From Thalassobacillus devorans (GTDB lineage: Bacteria; Bacillota; Bacilli; Bacillales; Halobacillaceae): a stretch of 64,000 bases of DNA. A model generated the notes under the pieces. The model was not told the DNA's origin. It ran no database searches and worked only from the letters and a program-made list of their open reading frames with translations. The stretch lies in NCBI RefSeq assembly GCF_900176565.1, contig NZ_FXEH01000006.1:62001-126000 (forward strand), written 5' to 3'. Positions within the stretch are counted from its first letter, which is position 1. The number at the start of each line of letters is the position of its first letter. Position numbers and translations under genes: made by a program. Positions 9,392 to 17,718 of this stretch are shown here, piece by piece.

Positions 9392-9420
9392 AAACAGGCT
9401 GTTTGAAACAGCCTGTTTTT
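9392..9420 (+). terminator. Terminator after the YhcN-type lipoprotein gene
   Basis: An AACAGGCT/AGCCTGTT stem followed by a T-run just after the stop codon. Confidence 0.85.
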
Positions 9421-9500
9421 AATTGGGAAAAACTCTCTGTTCTTATGGGGCATGTGAATAAAGTAAGCGTGCAAAATATAAGCAGGGGAGGTGATTGAGA

Positions 9501-9659
9501 ATGGCTCAAGATGTACTTTGTGAAGTAAATAACTGTGTGTATAACGTAGAAGGTAACCGGTGCAGTGCATCAGAAATTTATGTAGTCAGTCATGCTGGAA
9601 AACAAGCGGAAGATCAAAAAGAAACCGACTGTAAGACATTTGAACCGAAATCTCATTGA
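9501..9659 (+). CDS. DUF1540 domain protein with a four-cysteine motif
   Basis: A 52-residue protein starting MAQDVLCEVNNCVYN and carrying four cysteines (residues 7, 12, 21 and 44), the pattern of the DUF1540 family, a small presumed metal-binding domain common in Firmicutes. GGGGAGGTGATT lies upstream of the ATG with about 7 bases of spacing. A terminator follows the TGA. It sits just upstream of the arsenic operon but has its own terminator. Function unknown. Confidence 0.85.
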   Translation: MAQDVLCEVNNCVYNVEGNRCSASEIYVVSHAGKQAEDQKETDCKTFEPKSH

Positions 9660-9665
9660 TAAGGA

Positions 9666-9692
9666 AAGCGTCCTTGTACGGGACGCTTTTTT
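9666..9692 (+). terminator. Terminator after the DUF1540 gene
   Basis: An AAGCGTCC/GGACGCTT stem followed by six T. Confidence 0.85.
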
Positions 9693-9752
9693 GGTAATTC
9701 ATAACTAACAGAGCAATAATGTTAAAGAAATGTAAAATATATTGTTTTTACT

Positions 9753-9780
9753 TGCAAATATAAGCATATACTTATATAGT
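9753..9780 (+). promoter_or_regulatory. ars operon promoter with palindromic ArsR operator
   Basis: A -35 box TTGCAA (9753-9758) and a -10 box TATAGT (9775-9780) are spaced 16 bp. Between and across them lies a perfect 7-bp inverted repeat ATATAAG/CTTATAT (9758-9764 and 9771-9777) with a 6-base spacer. Position and symmetry fit an operator bound by the ArsR dimer encoded just downstream, giving arsenite-relieved autorepression. The binding itself is inferred. Confidence 0.75.
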
Positions 9781-9802
9781 GATTTTTATCGGAGGTGGAG
9801 CA

Positions 9803-10147
9803 ATGGAAAGAACAATGGTGGACATTGAGCGAGCAACAACTGCGCTAAAGCTCCTCGGTGACAAAACCCGATTGACAATTATTGGACTTCTTCGAGGTAA
9901 TGAATGCTGCGTCTGTGAATTTGTCGAGATTTTACAAATGAGCCAGCCTGCAATCAGTCAGCACCTTAGAAAGCTTCGGGATGCAGGGCTTGTTCAGGAA
10001 GAACGCAAAGGTCACTGGATTTTTTATAAATTGAATGAGAATAGTGATATCTTTCCACTAGTAGTAAGTGTTCTGGAACATATCCCGGACCAAAAAGAAA
10101 AGTTAGAAGCATTAGAGAAATCTGGTAAACGGATAAAATGTGATTGA
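9803..10147 (+). CDS. arsR: ArsR-family arsenic-responsive repressor
   Basis: A 114-residue winged-helix repressor of the ArsR/SmtB family. The recognition helix is around MSQPAISQHLRKLRDAGLV. The cysteine pair in ECCVCEF at the start of the DNA-binding region matches the ELCVCEL-type metalloid-binding site of ArsR proteins. The ATG at 9803 is chosen because GGAGGTGGAG lies immediately upstream; an earlier in-frame ATG at 9779 overlaps the promoter. It heads the arsR-arsB-arsC-trxB-like operon, with arsB starting 15 bases after its stop. Confidence 0.93.
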   Translation: MERTMVDIERATTALKLLGDKTRLTIIGLLRGNECCVCEFVEILQMSQPAISQHLRKLRDAGLVQEERKGHWIFYKLNENSDIFPLVVSVLEHIPDQKEKLEALEKSGKRIKCD

Positions 10148-10162
10148 CAGGAGGAATAGTTT

Positions 10163-11458
10163 TTGGCTTCCGTATTATTAGCTACGATTATATTTATCAT
10201 TACGCTTGTCCTGGTCATCTGGCAGCCGAAAGGGCTTGGCATTGGCTGGACAGCGGTAGGAGGAGCAATTCTTGCGCTGCTCGTCGGCGTTGTGGACTTT
10301 AATGACGTCGTGACGGTGACAGGAATTGTTTGGAATGCAACCTTAGCATTTATTGCTATCATTATTATTTCTTTGATATTAGACGAAATCGGATTCTTTG
10401 AATGGTCCGCACTTCATATGGCGCGCATCGCTAGAGGAAACGGAGTACGGATGTTTGTATATGTCACCTTGCTCGGTGCAATTGTTGCCGCATTATTCGC
10501 CAATGACGGAGCAGCATTGATTCTTACACCAATCGTTCTTGCAATGGTGCGTAATTTGAATTTCAAGGAAACCATGATTCTGCCGTTCATTATGGCCAGT
10601 GGGTTCATCGCTGATACGACTTCTTTGCCTTTAGTAGTGAGCAACCTTGTTAATATCGTATCGGCAGACTTTTTTAATATCGGTTTCGCTGAATATGCCT
10701 CTCGTATGATCATACCTAACTTCTTTTCTTTAGGGGCAAGTATCCTGGTATTGTATTTATTTTTCCGAAAGGATATCCCGGCTAATTACGATGTGGATCA
10801 ATTGAAAAAACCGGCAGAGGCCATCAAAGACCATAAAATGTTCCGACTTTCCTGGAGCGTATTAGGTGTCTTGCTGGTTGGGTATTTTGCCAGTGAATTC
10901 ATCGGGATTCCCGTATCGATTATTGCTGGTATCGTCGCTATTTTCTTCCTGGTTATGGCACGAAGAAGTCCAGCTGTGGAAACGGCAAAAGTTGTGAAAG
11001 AAGCACCATGGGCAATTGTGTTCTTTTCCATCGGGATGTATGTGGTAGTGTATGGACTTCGGAACGTTGGCTTAACTGATGTCCTGGCTAATGTCATACA
11101 GGCGACTGCGGATACTGGTCTGTTCGCAGCTACCATTTCAATGGGCTTCATTGCGGCTATCTTATCATCCATCATGAACAATATGCCGACGGTCATGATT
11201 GACGCCCTTGCGATCGCAGATACAAATACCAGTGGTACAATCAGGGAAGCATTGATTTACGCGAATGTCATCGGTTCTGACTTAGGACCGAAAATTACAC
11301 CAATTGGTTCACTTGCTACCTTATTATGGCTCCATGTGCTTTCTTTAAAAGGTGTAAAAATTTCGTGGGGCTACTATTTCAAGGTGGGGGTTATTTTGAC
11401 TGTCCCAACCCTTTTCATTACGTTAGTCGGTTTATATCTATGGCTATTATTAATATAA
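10163..11458 (+). CDS. arsB: Arsenite efflux permease ArsB
   Basis: A 431-residue polytopic protein of the ArsB/NhaD ion transporter group, with about twelve hydrophobic segments, that exports arsenite across the cell membrane. The conserved [20 protein letters not shown] and [16 protein letters not shown] regions are typical of ArsB. The start is TTG, with GAGGAATAG about 5 bases upstream; no ATG fits. It lies between arsR and arsC. Without an ArsA ATPase gene nearby it should run on the membrane potential. Confidence 0.93.
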   Translation: MASVLLATIIFIITLVLVIWQPKGLGIGWTAVGGAILALLVGVVDFNDVVTVTGIVWNATLAFIAIIIISLILDEIGFFEWSALHMARIARGNGVRMFVYVTLLGAIVAALFANDGAALILTPIVLAMVRNLNFKETMILPFIMASGFIADTTSLPLVVSNLVNIVSADFFNIGFAEYASRMIIPNFFSLGASILVLYLFFRKDIPANYDVDQLKKPAEAIKDHKMFRLSWSVLGVLLVGYFASEFIGIPVSIIAGIVAIFFLVMARRSPAVETAKVVKEAPWAIVFFSIGMYVVVYGLRNVGLTDVLANVIQATADTGLFAATISMGFIAAILSSIMNNMPTVMIDALAIADTNTSGTIREALIYANVIGSDLGPKITPIGSLATLLWLHVLSLKGVKISWGYYFKVGVILTVPTLFITLVGLYLWLLLI

Positions 11459-11483
11459 ATTTTGTTAACAAAGGAGAATCATT

Positions 11484-11906
11484 ATGTCTAAAAAGCCAGT
11501 CATTTATTTCTTATGTACAGGAAACTCTTGCCGCAGCCAAATGGCGGACGGTTTCGGAAAGAAGTACCTGGGTGATCAGTATAAAGTATTATCAGCAGGG
11601 ATCGAAGCCCATGGTTTGAACCCGAATGCAGTGAAAGCAATGAAGGAAGTTGATATTGATATCAGCGATCATACCTCTGATATTATTGATAACGATATCC
11701 TGAACAATGCCGCTTATGCTATTACCTTGTGTGGGGATGCAAATGATAAGTGTCCCATGACTCTACCGCATGTGACACGTTATCACTGGGGATTTGATGA
11801 CCCAGCTAAAGCTGAAGGCACCGAAGAGGAGAAATGGGCGGTCTTCCAGCGGGTCCGTGATGAAATTGAAGCACGCATCAAACGTTTTGCCGAAGAAGGA
11901 GAATAA
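11484..11906 (+). CDS. arsC: Thioredoxin-coupled arsenate reductase ArsC
   Basis: A 140-residue arsenate reductase of the low-molecular-weight phosphatase-like, thioredoxin-dependent class. The anion-binding loop CTGNSCRSQ begins at Cys11, and the relay cysteines are Cys83 and Cys90 in [10 protein letters not shown]. All three catalytic cysteines are present. It reduces arsenate to arsenite for export by ArsB. AAAGGAGAATCATT precedes the ATG, 25 bases after arsB. The dependence on thioredoxin fits the reductase gene that follows. Confidence 0.95.
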   Translation: MSKKPVIYFLCTGNSCRSQMADGFGKKYLGDQYKVLSAGIEAHGLNPNAVKAMKEVDIDISDHTSDIIDNDILNNAAYAITLCGDANDKCPMTLPHVTRYHWGFDDPAKAEGTEEEKWAVFQRVRDEIEARIKRFAEEGE

Positions 11907-12005
11907 ACAAAGCTGGATCCGGGGTGCTTTTTTGAACTTTCGCAGGACACGGGGGCAAGTTGAGTTTTTAAAGGAGAATGGCTTAACATGTTTTGAAAAT
12001 ATCCA

Positions 12006-12089
12006 GCTTGGTTAATAGTTATAATGGAACCAAAACAAGCAGTTCAGTAAAAGTGTACAGTTGTTGGGCATACTATCAACTAACCAAGC
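12006..12089 (+). promoter_or_regulatory. Inverted repeat in the arsC to reductase gap
   Basis: GCTTGGTTA (12006-12014) is matched by TAACCAAGC (12081-12089). The second arm sits only a few bases before the ribosome site GTTAGGAGG. The two arms could form a long-range hairpin limiting translation of the reductase, or be paired protein sites. No T-run follows, so it is not a terminator. Function inferred only. Confidence 0.4.
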
Positions 12090-12110
12090 AATTGTTAGGA
12101 GGAATAACGA

Positions 12111-13067
12111 ATGGCACATAAAGCGATCATTTTAGGAACTGGGCCTTCCGGGTTGACGGCTGCTGTCTACCTGGCTCGTGCGAATATGGAACCATTGGTC
12201 ATCGAGGGACCGGAACCAGGCGGACAATTGACATTGACGACAGAAGTAGAGAACTATCCCGGCTTCCCGGATGGCATCATGGGACCGGAACTGATGGATA
12301 ATATGAAAAAACAAGCCCAGCGTTTTGGAGCAACTTTCGAGCGTGGCTGGGTGACAGATGTGGATACGTCAGAACGTCCATTCAAGCTTTCTGTAGACGG
12401 ACTTGGACAATTGGAAGCTGAGACCGTAATTGTCTCCACCGGGGCTTCAGCAAAAATGCTCGGCATTCCAGGAGAAAAAGAGAATATGGGGAAAGGTGTC
12501 AGTACATGTGCTACGTGTGACGGCTTCTTTTTCCGGGATAAAAAAGTATTGATTGTCGGGGGCGGGGATTCTGCAATGGAAGAATCCAATTTCCTGACGA
12601 AGTTCGCAAGTGAAGTGAATGTCGTACACCGCCGACATGAACTCCGTGCTTCTAAGATCATGCAGGATCGGGCGAAAAACAATGAAAAAATCACATGGAG
12701 TCTGAACAAGACACCAGTGGAGGTTATCTCTGATGGTATGAAAGTGTCCGGCCTTAAAGTGAAGGATAATGATACCGGACAAGAGGAAGTTATTGAAGCG
12801 GACGGCATTTTCATTGCAATTGGGCATAATCCGAACACGGAATTTTTAAAGGGGCAAGTCGATACCGATGAAAACGGCTATATCCAGGTGACCCCAGGTA
12901 CGACAAACACAAATATTCCTGGTCTGTTCGCCTGTGGAGATGTGCAGGACAACAAATACCGCCAAGCGGTTACAGCTGCAGGTACAGGGTGTATGGCAGC
13001 TATGGATGCCGAGAAGTATCTGGAAGGCGAAGTGACCATCGACTGGAGTCAAAACTTATCTTCCTGA
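12111..13067 (+). CDS. Thioredoxin-disulfide reductase-like flavoprotein of the ars operon
   Basis: A 318-residue FAD-dependent thioredoxin reductase homologue. The FAD motif GTGPSG is at residues 9-14, the redox pair CATC at Cys133-Cys136 followed by DG, the NADPH-binding VGGGDSAMEE at about 152-161, and a C-terminal FAD motif around GLFACGDVQD. It would regenerate reduced thioredoxin for the arsenate reductase encoded upstream. TTAGGAGGAATAACG precedes the ATG. It could instead be a dedicated paralogue using a different small redox partner; the main TrxB is not in this window. Confidence 0.88.
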   Translation: MAHKAIILGTGPSGLTAAVYLARANMEPLVIEGPEPGGQLTLTTEVENYPGFPDGIMGPELMDNMKKQAQRFGATFERGWVTDVDTSERPFKLSVDGLGQLEAETVIVSTGASAKMLGIPGEKENMGKGVSTCATCDGFFFRDKKVLIVGGGDSAMEESNFLTKFASEVNVVHRRHELRASKIMQDRAKNNEKITWSLNKTPVEVISDGMKVSGLKVKDNDTGQEEVIEADGIFIAIGHNPNTEFLKGQVDTDENGYIQVTPGTTNTNIPGLFACGDVQDNKYRQAVTAAGTGCMAAMDAEKYLEGEVTIDWSQNLSS

Positions 13068-13080
13068 TAAATAAACATAA

Positions 13081-13113
13081 AACCGATCAGCGCCTATGCT
13101 GATCGGTTTTTAT
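13081..13113. terminator. Bidirectional terminator between the ars operon and the MFS gene
   Basis: An 11-bp stem AACCGATCAGC/GCTGATCGGTT with a T-run on the plus strand, between two convergent genes. Confidence 0.85.
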
Positions 13114-13126
13114 ATGTGGTGTTATG

Positions 13127-14362
13127 TTATTTCTTAAGGGTTTCATCCAGACGAAAGGCGGTCATTAAACCAGCAAAGAATGGCAACAATGCCACAAGAC
13201 CGATTGACCAGCTGACACCTAGCATATCTGCAATGATTCCTGCTAACAATGCCCCAAAGGCGTAGCCGCTATCCCGCCAAAAGCGGTAAACTCCCATGGA
13301 AGTGGCACGCCAGTCTGGATGAGCAACATCACTGATCGAGGCCATAATCGTTGGATAGACCATTGCTGTTCCGAGTCCCAATAATAAAGCACCAGTGAGC
13401 CACATCGGATAGGTGTTAACAAGTAAAATCAGCCAAAGGGACAAGGCCTGCAGCCACATGCCAGACGTTATCAGCCACTTTCGTCCGATGCGGTCACTAA
13501 GCACGCCCGTGAATAACTGGAAGAATCCCCAGGCTGCTGGATAAACAGCGACTACCGTTCCAATTTGACCGACAGACAAACCACCAGCAGAGAAGAATAT
13601 CGGAAACAGCCCCCAAGCCATTCCGTCTTTTAAATTGGTAGTCAGGCCGGCAAAACTGCCGCTTGCCAGGTTTTTATTTTTCCATGTAGTCCGGTTGAAT
13701 ACTTCTTTTGTGGAGAGATTTTCCGCCAGTTGTTGTGTTTCATTTTCAGCCTGGGCTTTTACGTGTTTATCTGTATTTTTTACAAAGAGCGATAAAATAA
13801 AACCGATAATGACGATAGCAATTCCAATATAAAAAGGTTCCGGGCTTAACGAATAGGTGGAAGCTACATAACCTGAAATTGCTGCCATCAACGCCACACC
13901 GATATAACCCGCGAACTCGTTGAAACCAACAGCTAATCCGCGCTGGGTCGGCTTGGCAAGGTCTACCTTCATATTAACCGTCATCGACCATGTTAATGCC
14001 TGGTTAATTCCCAGAAGCACATTGGCAAAAACGATGACCCACCAGGCTTGCGCAAAAATGACAAGCAAGGGAACGGATAAACCAATAGCCCATCCGAGAA
14101 GAAGGACGTGCTTTCTGCCAATTCGATCGGCAAGGTTCCCTGCGAAGAAATTTACGATTGCTTTTGAAAACCCAAAACTAATAATAAATGAAAGAGCAAC
14201 ACTTGTAGATGCCAGGCCAAACTGTTCTTCGCCAATGATGGGCAGGATCGTTCGCTCTAACCCGACCATCGAGCCGACAAACAGGTTGATAACAACTAAT
14301 AGCGAGAATTGGAGGATGTTTTCTTTTACACCCACCTGTATTTTATTTGAAGTGTCATCCAT
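13127..14362 (-). CDS. MFS transporter linked to an ArsR-rhodanese regulator
   Basis: A 411-residue major facilitator with about twelve membrane segments and two copies of the MFS loop signature (GNLADRIGRKHVLLLG and GVLSDRIGRKWLI). The start at 14362 has GAGAGGTG 6 bases upstream; an in-frame ATG 39 bases further out lacks a site. Directly upstream on the same strand is an ArsR-rhodanese protein gene, so this carrier is probably controlled by it and may export a metalloid, sulfite-like or other thiol-reactive compound. The substrate is inferred from context only. Confidence 0.87.
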   Translation of the reverse strand: MDDTSNKIQVGVKENILQFSLLVVINLFVGSMVGLERTILPIIGEEQFGLASTSVALSFIISFGFSKAIVNFFAGNLADRIGRKHVLLLGWAIGLSVPLLVIFAQAWWVIVFANVLLGINQALTWSMTVNMKVDLAKPTQRGLAVGFNEFAGYIGVALMAAISGYVASTYSLSPEPFYIGIAIVIIGFILSLFVKNTDKHVKAQAENETQQLAENLSTKEVFNRTTWKNKNLASGSFAGLTTNLKDGMAWGLFPIFFSAGGLSVGQIGTVVAVYPAAWGFFQLFTGVLSDRIGRKWLITSGMWLQALSLWLILLVNTYPMWLTGALLLGLGTAMVYPTIMASISDVAHPDWRATSMGVYRFWRDSGYAFGALLAGIIADMLGVSWSIGLVALLPFFAGLMTAFRLDETLKK

Positions 14363-14443
14363 ATTTTTCACCTCTCGAAACTTAAATTTGATAGTCCTCA
14401 TCAGGGTTTGAAGAACTCATTTATTTGTAAACTCATTGGAACT

Positions 14444-15103
14444 TTAATGGAATTGTCTTTCATGAAATTGGTTCCACTCATGGATCCCTGCTTCCAATCG
14501 GGATGCATGGTACCCTTTTGATTGAAGAAGCTCAACGGCTTCGGTAGCGTAAACGCAATAAGGACCACGACAATAAGCGACTACCTCTTTGCCCTTTGGA
14601 ATTTTTTTAAGGTGTTCATTCAATTCATCGATAGGAATGGAGATAGCCCCCTCCAGGTGCCCGCTAAGATACTCTGCTTTGGGTCTGACATCGATGAGCA
14701 CATAGTTATCTTCTTCTTTACGATTCTCCCACTCTTCCAGCTCCATCGTTTCTAAAGAATCGTCTCTGACGATAAATTCTTCCCGCAGGATGTTTATATC
14801 AGCAATCTGCTCTTCCGCGATGGATTTAATGGTAAATAACAAATCAACAACCTTAGGATTGGCTAATTGATAAATCACAAAGTTTTTCTCTTTATGGTAA
14901 CGAACCAGCCGGGCATCCAATAGAGCCTGTAAATGTTTAGATGTATTAGCGATAGACATTTTTGTTTCCCTGGACAGTGTCTCAACGGACTTTGGTGACT
15001 GCGACAGCAAATCCAACAATTCTATTCGTTTCGGACTGGACAAGACCTTGCCAATGCGCGTGAATTCACTATATATCGTATCTTTAAAAGCTCTTGCGTC
15101 CAT
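14444..15103 (-). CDS. ArsR-type repressor fused to a rhodanese domain
   Basis: A 219-residue fusion. Residues about 15-95 are an ArsR winged helix (recognition helix near MSIANTSKHLQALLDARLV); residues about 125-215 are a rhodanese domain with the active-site loop starting at Cys178 in YCRGPYC. Such fusions sense or handle reactive sulfur or metalloids, with the persulfide-forming Cys as a likely sensor. ATG at 15103 is chosen because GAGGTG lies 6 bases upstream; a GTG 9 bases earlier overlaps that site. A palindromic operator lies just upstream and the MFS gene follows. Confidence 0.9.
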   Translation of the reverse strand: MDARAFKDTIYSEFTRIGKVLSSPKRIELLDLLSQSPKSVETLSRETKMSIANTSKHLQALLDARLVRYHKEKNFVIYQLANPKVVDLLFTIKSIAEEQIADINILREEFIVRDDSLETMELEEWENRKEEDNYVLIDVRPKAEYLSGHLEGAISIPIDELNEHLKKIPKGKEVVAYCRGPYCVYATEAVELLQSKGYHASRLEAGIHEWNQFHERQFH

Positions 15104-15124
15104 CAATTTCACCTCTCATTAACT

Positions 15125-15144
15125 ATTCAACTGATTAGTTGAAT
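15125..15144. promoter_or_regulatory. Palindromic operator for the ArsR-rhodanese regulator
   Basis: A perfect 8-bp inverted repeat ATTCAACT/AGTTGAAT with a 4-base spacer, 22 bases upstream of the regulator start. Size and AT-rich symmetry match known ArsR/SmtB operators. Autoregulation is inferred. Confidence 0.75.
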
Positions 15145-15264
15145 ATTAACATATTATAATATTTTTCGTAAACAGGAAAGAATTTATTCTTTTTCTGGCA
15201 TCTTTCATCAACTATACGGGCTCCTCATACATTAGAAGTAATACCATATAAGGGGGAGAACTAA

Positions 15265-16692
15265 TTGAAATCTGAGGAGCAACAGTTACTGCATAGAGCG
15301 ATAAGTGAAATAACTGAAATCGCAGAGGGTTTCGGGCTCGACTTCTACCCGATGCGTTATGAAATTTGTCCAGCGGATATCATTTATACATTTGGTGCTT
15401 ACGGTATGCCGACGCGCTTTTCCCATTGGAGCTTTGGGAAACAATACCACAAAATGAAACTTCAGTATGATTTAGGGTTAAGTAAAATTTATGAGTTAGT
15501 CATCAACTCCAACCCTTGTTATGCATTTTTGCTGAATTCCAACAGTCTGATTCAAAATAAATTGATTGTTGCTCATGTATTGGCACACTGTGATTTTTTC
15601 AAAAATAATGTTCGTTTCCAGAATACGAACCGAGATATGGTGGAAAGTATGTCAGCAACAGCCGAACGTATATCAGCATATGAAAAGAAATATGGTAAGA
15701 AAGAAGTGGAAGATTTTCTAAATGCAATACTGGCTATCCAGGAACATATTGATCCATCCTTGGTGCGGCCCAAATTAGAGTGGACGTGGCAGGATGTGGA
15801 AGAAGTGGAAGAGGATGATGAACCAGCATCAAAGCCGACACCTTATGATGATTTATGGAAGCTCAGTGAATCCTCAGACAAAAGCATAAAGCCTGAGAGA
15901 AGAACCAAAAGAAAATTACCACCTAGGCCAGAGAAAGATATCTTGCTATTCATCGAACAGTACAGCAGGGAATTAGAGCCGTGGCAGCGTGATGTGCTGA
16001 CCATGATGAGGCAGGAAATGTTATATTTCTGGCCACAGCTCGAAACGAAGATCATGAATGAAGGCTGGGCTTCTTACTGGCACGCTCGAATCCTGCGGGA
16101 AATGGATCTTACCAGTAGTGAAGCGGTTGAGTTTGCAAAATTGAATGCAGGCGTCGTGCAGCCATCACGAACACAAATTAACCCATATTATTTAGGATTA
16201 AAGATCTTTGAAGATATTGAAGAACGCTATGATAATCCAACGGAAGAGATGAAAAAGCGAGGGGTAGAACCAGGATCAGGCCGCGAAAAAATGTTTGAGG
16301 TTCGTGAAATCGAGTCAGATATTTCTTTCATCCGAAATTATCTAACCAAAGATTTGTGCCGAAACGAGGATTTGTATCTGTTCCAAAAGCAGGGAAAGGA
16401 CTATAAGATTTCCGATAAGGATTATGAAGCAGTAAGAGACCAGCTGGTAACCATGCGTGTAAATGGCGGATTCCCATATATCACGGTCAATGACGGCGAT
16501 TTCTTGAAAAACGGGGAACTATATCTGAAGCATCATTATGAAGATGTCGAGCTTGATCTTGAATATTTGGAACGGACCCTGCCATACATTTATCAGCTAT
16601 GGGGGCGTCCAGTCCACATGGAAACGGTAGTCGAAAAGAAAGATGTACTGTTCAGTTACAGTGGCAAGAAGGTGCAGAAAAAGTTTTTATAA
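15265..16692 (+). CDS. spoVR: SpoVR family protein
   Basis: A 475-residue soluble protein of the SpoVR family, involved in spore cortex formation in Bacillus subtilis and also found in non-spore formers. The conserved stretch [19 protein letters not shown] (about residues 264-282) and the NPYYLG motif are present. The start is TTG with AAGGGGGAG 6 bases upstream. It is a single gene ending in a clear terminator. Biochemical function is not known for the family. An Asp/Glu-rich spacer lies at about residues 175-190. Confidence 0.92.
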   Translation: MKSEEQQLLHRAISEITEIAEGFGLDFYPMRYEICPADIIYTFGAYGMPTRFSHWSFGKQYHKMKLQYDLGLSKIYELVINSNPCYAFLLNSNSLIQNKLIVAHVLAHCDFFKNNVRFQNTNRDMVESMSATAERISAYEKKYGKKEVEDFLNAILAIQEHIDPSLVRPKLEWTWQDVEEVEEDDEPASKPTPYDDLWKLSESSDKSIKPERRTKRKLPPRPEKDILLFIEQYSRELEPWQRDVLTMMRQEMLYFWPQLETKIMNEGWASYWHARILREMDLTSSEAVEFAKLNAGVVQPSRTQINPYYLGLKIFEDIEERYDNPTEEMKKRGVEPGSGREKMFEVREIESDISFIRNYLTKDLCRNEDLYLFQKQGKDYKISDKDYEAVRDQLVTMRVNGGFPYITVNDGDFLKNGELYLKHHYEDVELDLEYLERTLPYIYQLWGRPVHMETVVEKKDVLFSYSGKKVQKKFL

Positions 16693-16700
16693 CAGAAATT

Positions 16701-16740
16701 AACCCCGTAGCGGACTATTTCGCTAGGGGGTTGTTTTTTT
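16701..16740 (+). terminator. Terminator after spoVR
   Basis: AACCCCGTAGCG pairs with CGCTAGGGGGTT (one mismatch), followed by seven T. Confidence 0.87.
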
Positions 16741-16845
16741 ATACGAAGGGTGAATGCTAAAGCCCTGACGGAATCCTGTTTCCTGGGTTTTTGTATTGGA
16801 GAGTATTGAGGTATACTAATTCCATATCAAAAAGGAGGGAGAGCG

Positions 16846-17244
16846 TTGATTTATAAAAATATAGCTGCTATTGGCGCTGGTGGTGCAATTGGAGCGATAT
16901 TCAGATATTTGATTAATCTCCAGTTATTATCAACCGGTCTCCCTACAGGCACGGTTATTGAAAATCTTACTGGGAGTCTGATGCTGGGGGTGGCTACGGG
17001 CTGGATGCTGAATAGCAACGCACGAGAGTGGATAAATAAAGGTATCGGGGTAGGTTTTTGCGGTGGTTTTACGACGATGTCGACATTAGCTAGCGACACG
17101 CTCGCTCTCGGTAGTCAATTATCTTTAATTGCTTCCGTCATTTACCTTACTGTTTCTTTATTCGGTGGCATATTGCTCGCATTTGGCGGGCTGATATTAG
17201 GTACCAAATGGAGTGAAGGACACAGAAAGGTGAGAGGATCATGA
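16846..17244 (+). CDS. crcB1: Fluoride channel subunit FluC/CrcB, first copy
   Basis: A 132-residue four-helix membrane protein of the Fluc family that exports fluoride. The GAIFRYLINL segment, the Asn in VIENLTGSLMLG and the GFCGGFTTMSTL region with its Phe-box and Na+-site Thr/Ser are present. The start is TTG with AAGGAGGG 7 bases upstream. Its 3' end overlaps the second crcB gene by 4 bases. In paired systems the two subunits assemble antiparallel as a heterodimer. No fluoride riboswitch consensus is visible upstream. Confidence 0.92.
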   Translation: MIYKNIAAIGAGGAIGAIFRYLINLQLLSTGLPTGTVIENLTGSLMLGVATGWMLNSNAREWINKGIGVGFCGGFTTMSTLASDTLALGSQLSLIASVIYLTVSLFGGILLAFGGLILGTKWSEGHRKVRGS

Positions 17245-17624
17245 ATATGTTGGCAGTGGCTATAGGAGGTGCCTTTGGCGCGGTGGCAAGATACCTGCTT
17301 GGCCTCCTTATCATGAAACGTATTCCAAACCCGCCTTTTCCAGTAGCCATGTTGCTTGTCAATGTGATTGGCTCTTTTGGTCTTGGCTTGTTTTTTGGCC
17401 TAGTGTATGGAGAGATTCCTGCGGATGCTTATGATGATACGTGGTTTTTAGTAACAGGAATTGGTTTTTTTGGAGCCTTCACAACTTTTTCTACGTTCAG
17501 TGTAGAGATTGTCGATTTAATAACAAAAAGTTATGACAACAAAGCTTTGATATATGTGGTAATAACAGTAACAGGGAGTCTGCTGTTATTTTTTACGGGA
17601 GTAGTGCTGGGACGTGGATTTTAA
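17241..17624 (+). CDS. crcB2: Fluoride channel subunit FluC/CrcB, second copy
   Basis: A 127-residue Fluc-family protein with four hydrophobic helices. It carries GAVARYLLGLL, LLVNVIGSFGLGLFFG and GFFGAFTTFSTFSVE, the pore Asn, Phe-box and Na+-site regions. The start ATG overlaps the first copy's stop (ATGA), so the two are translationally coupled and probably form a heterodimeric channel. The gene for a potassium channel subunit follows after 94 bases and may be separately transcribed. Confidence 0.92.
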   Translation: MNMLAVAIGGAFGAVARYLLGLLIMKRIPNPPFPVAMLLVNVIGSFGLGLFFGLVYGEIPADAYDDTWFLVTGIGFFGAFTTFSTFSVEIVDLITKSYDNKALIYVVITVTGSLLLFFTGVVLGRGF

Positions 17625-17718
17625 AGAAAAAATCCGTAGGTTAACACGAATGCGAATGAGGTAAATATATAGTGCGTAAAACGATAGCAGGATAAAAATT
17701 TATAGAGAGCTGTGAACT

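Noticed and set aside
11794-12015. ORF overlapping the arsC end
   Set aside because: It is out of frame with arsC, ends in the inverted repeat region and has no ribosome site.
12254-12838. Long minus-strand ORF opposite the thioredoxin reductase gene
   Set aside because: The plus strand carries clear FAD, NADPH and CxxC motifs in full length; the antisense frame has no ribosome site or known motif.
16741-16845. Fluoride riboswitch upstream of fluC
   Set aside because: I looked for the conserved GATG...CTCCT-type elements and saw none.
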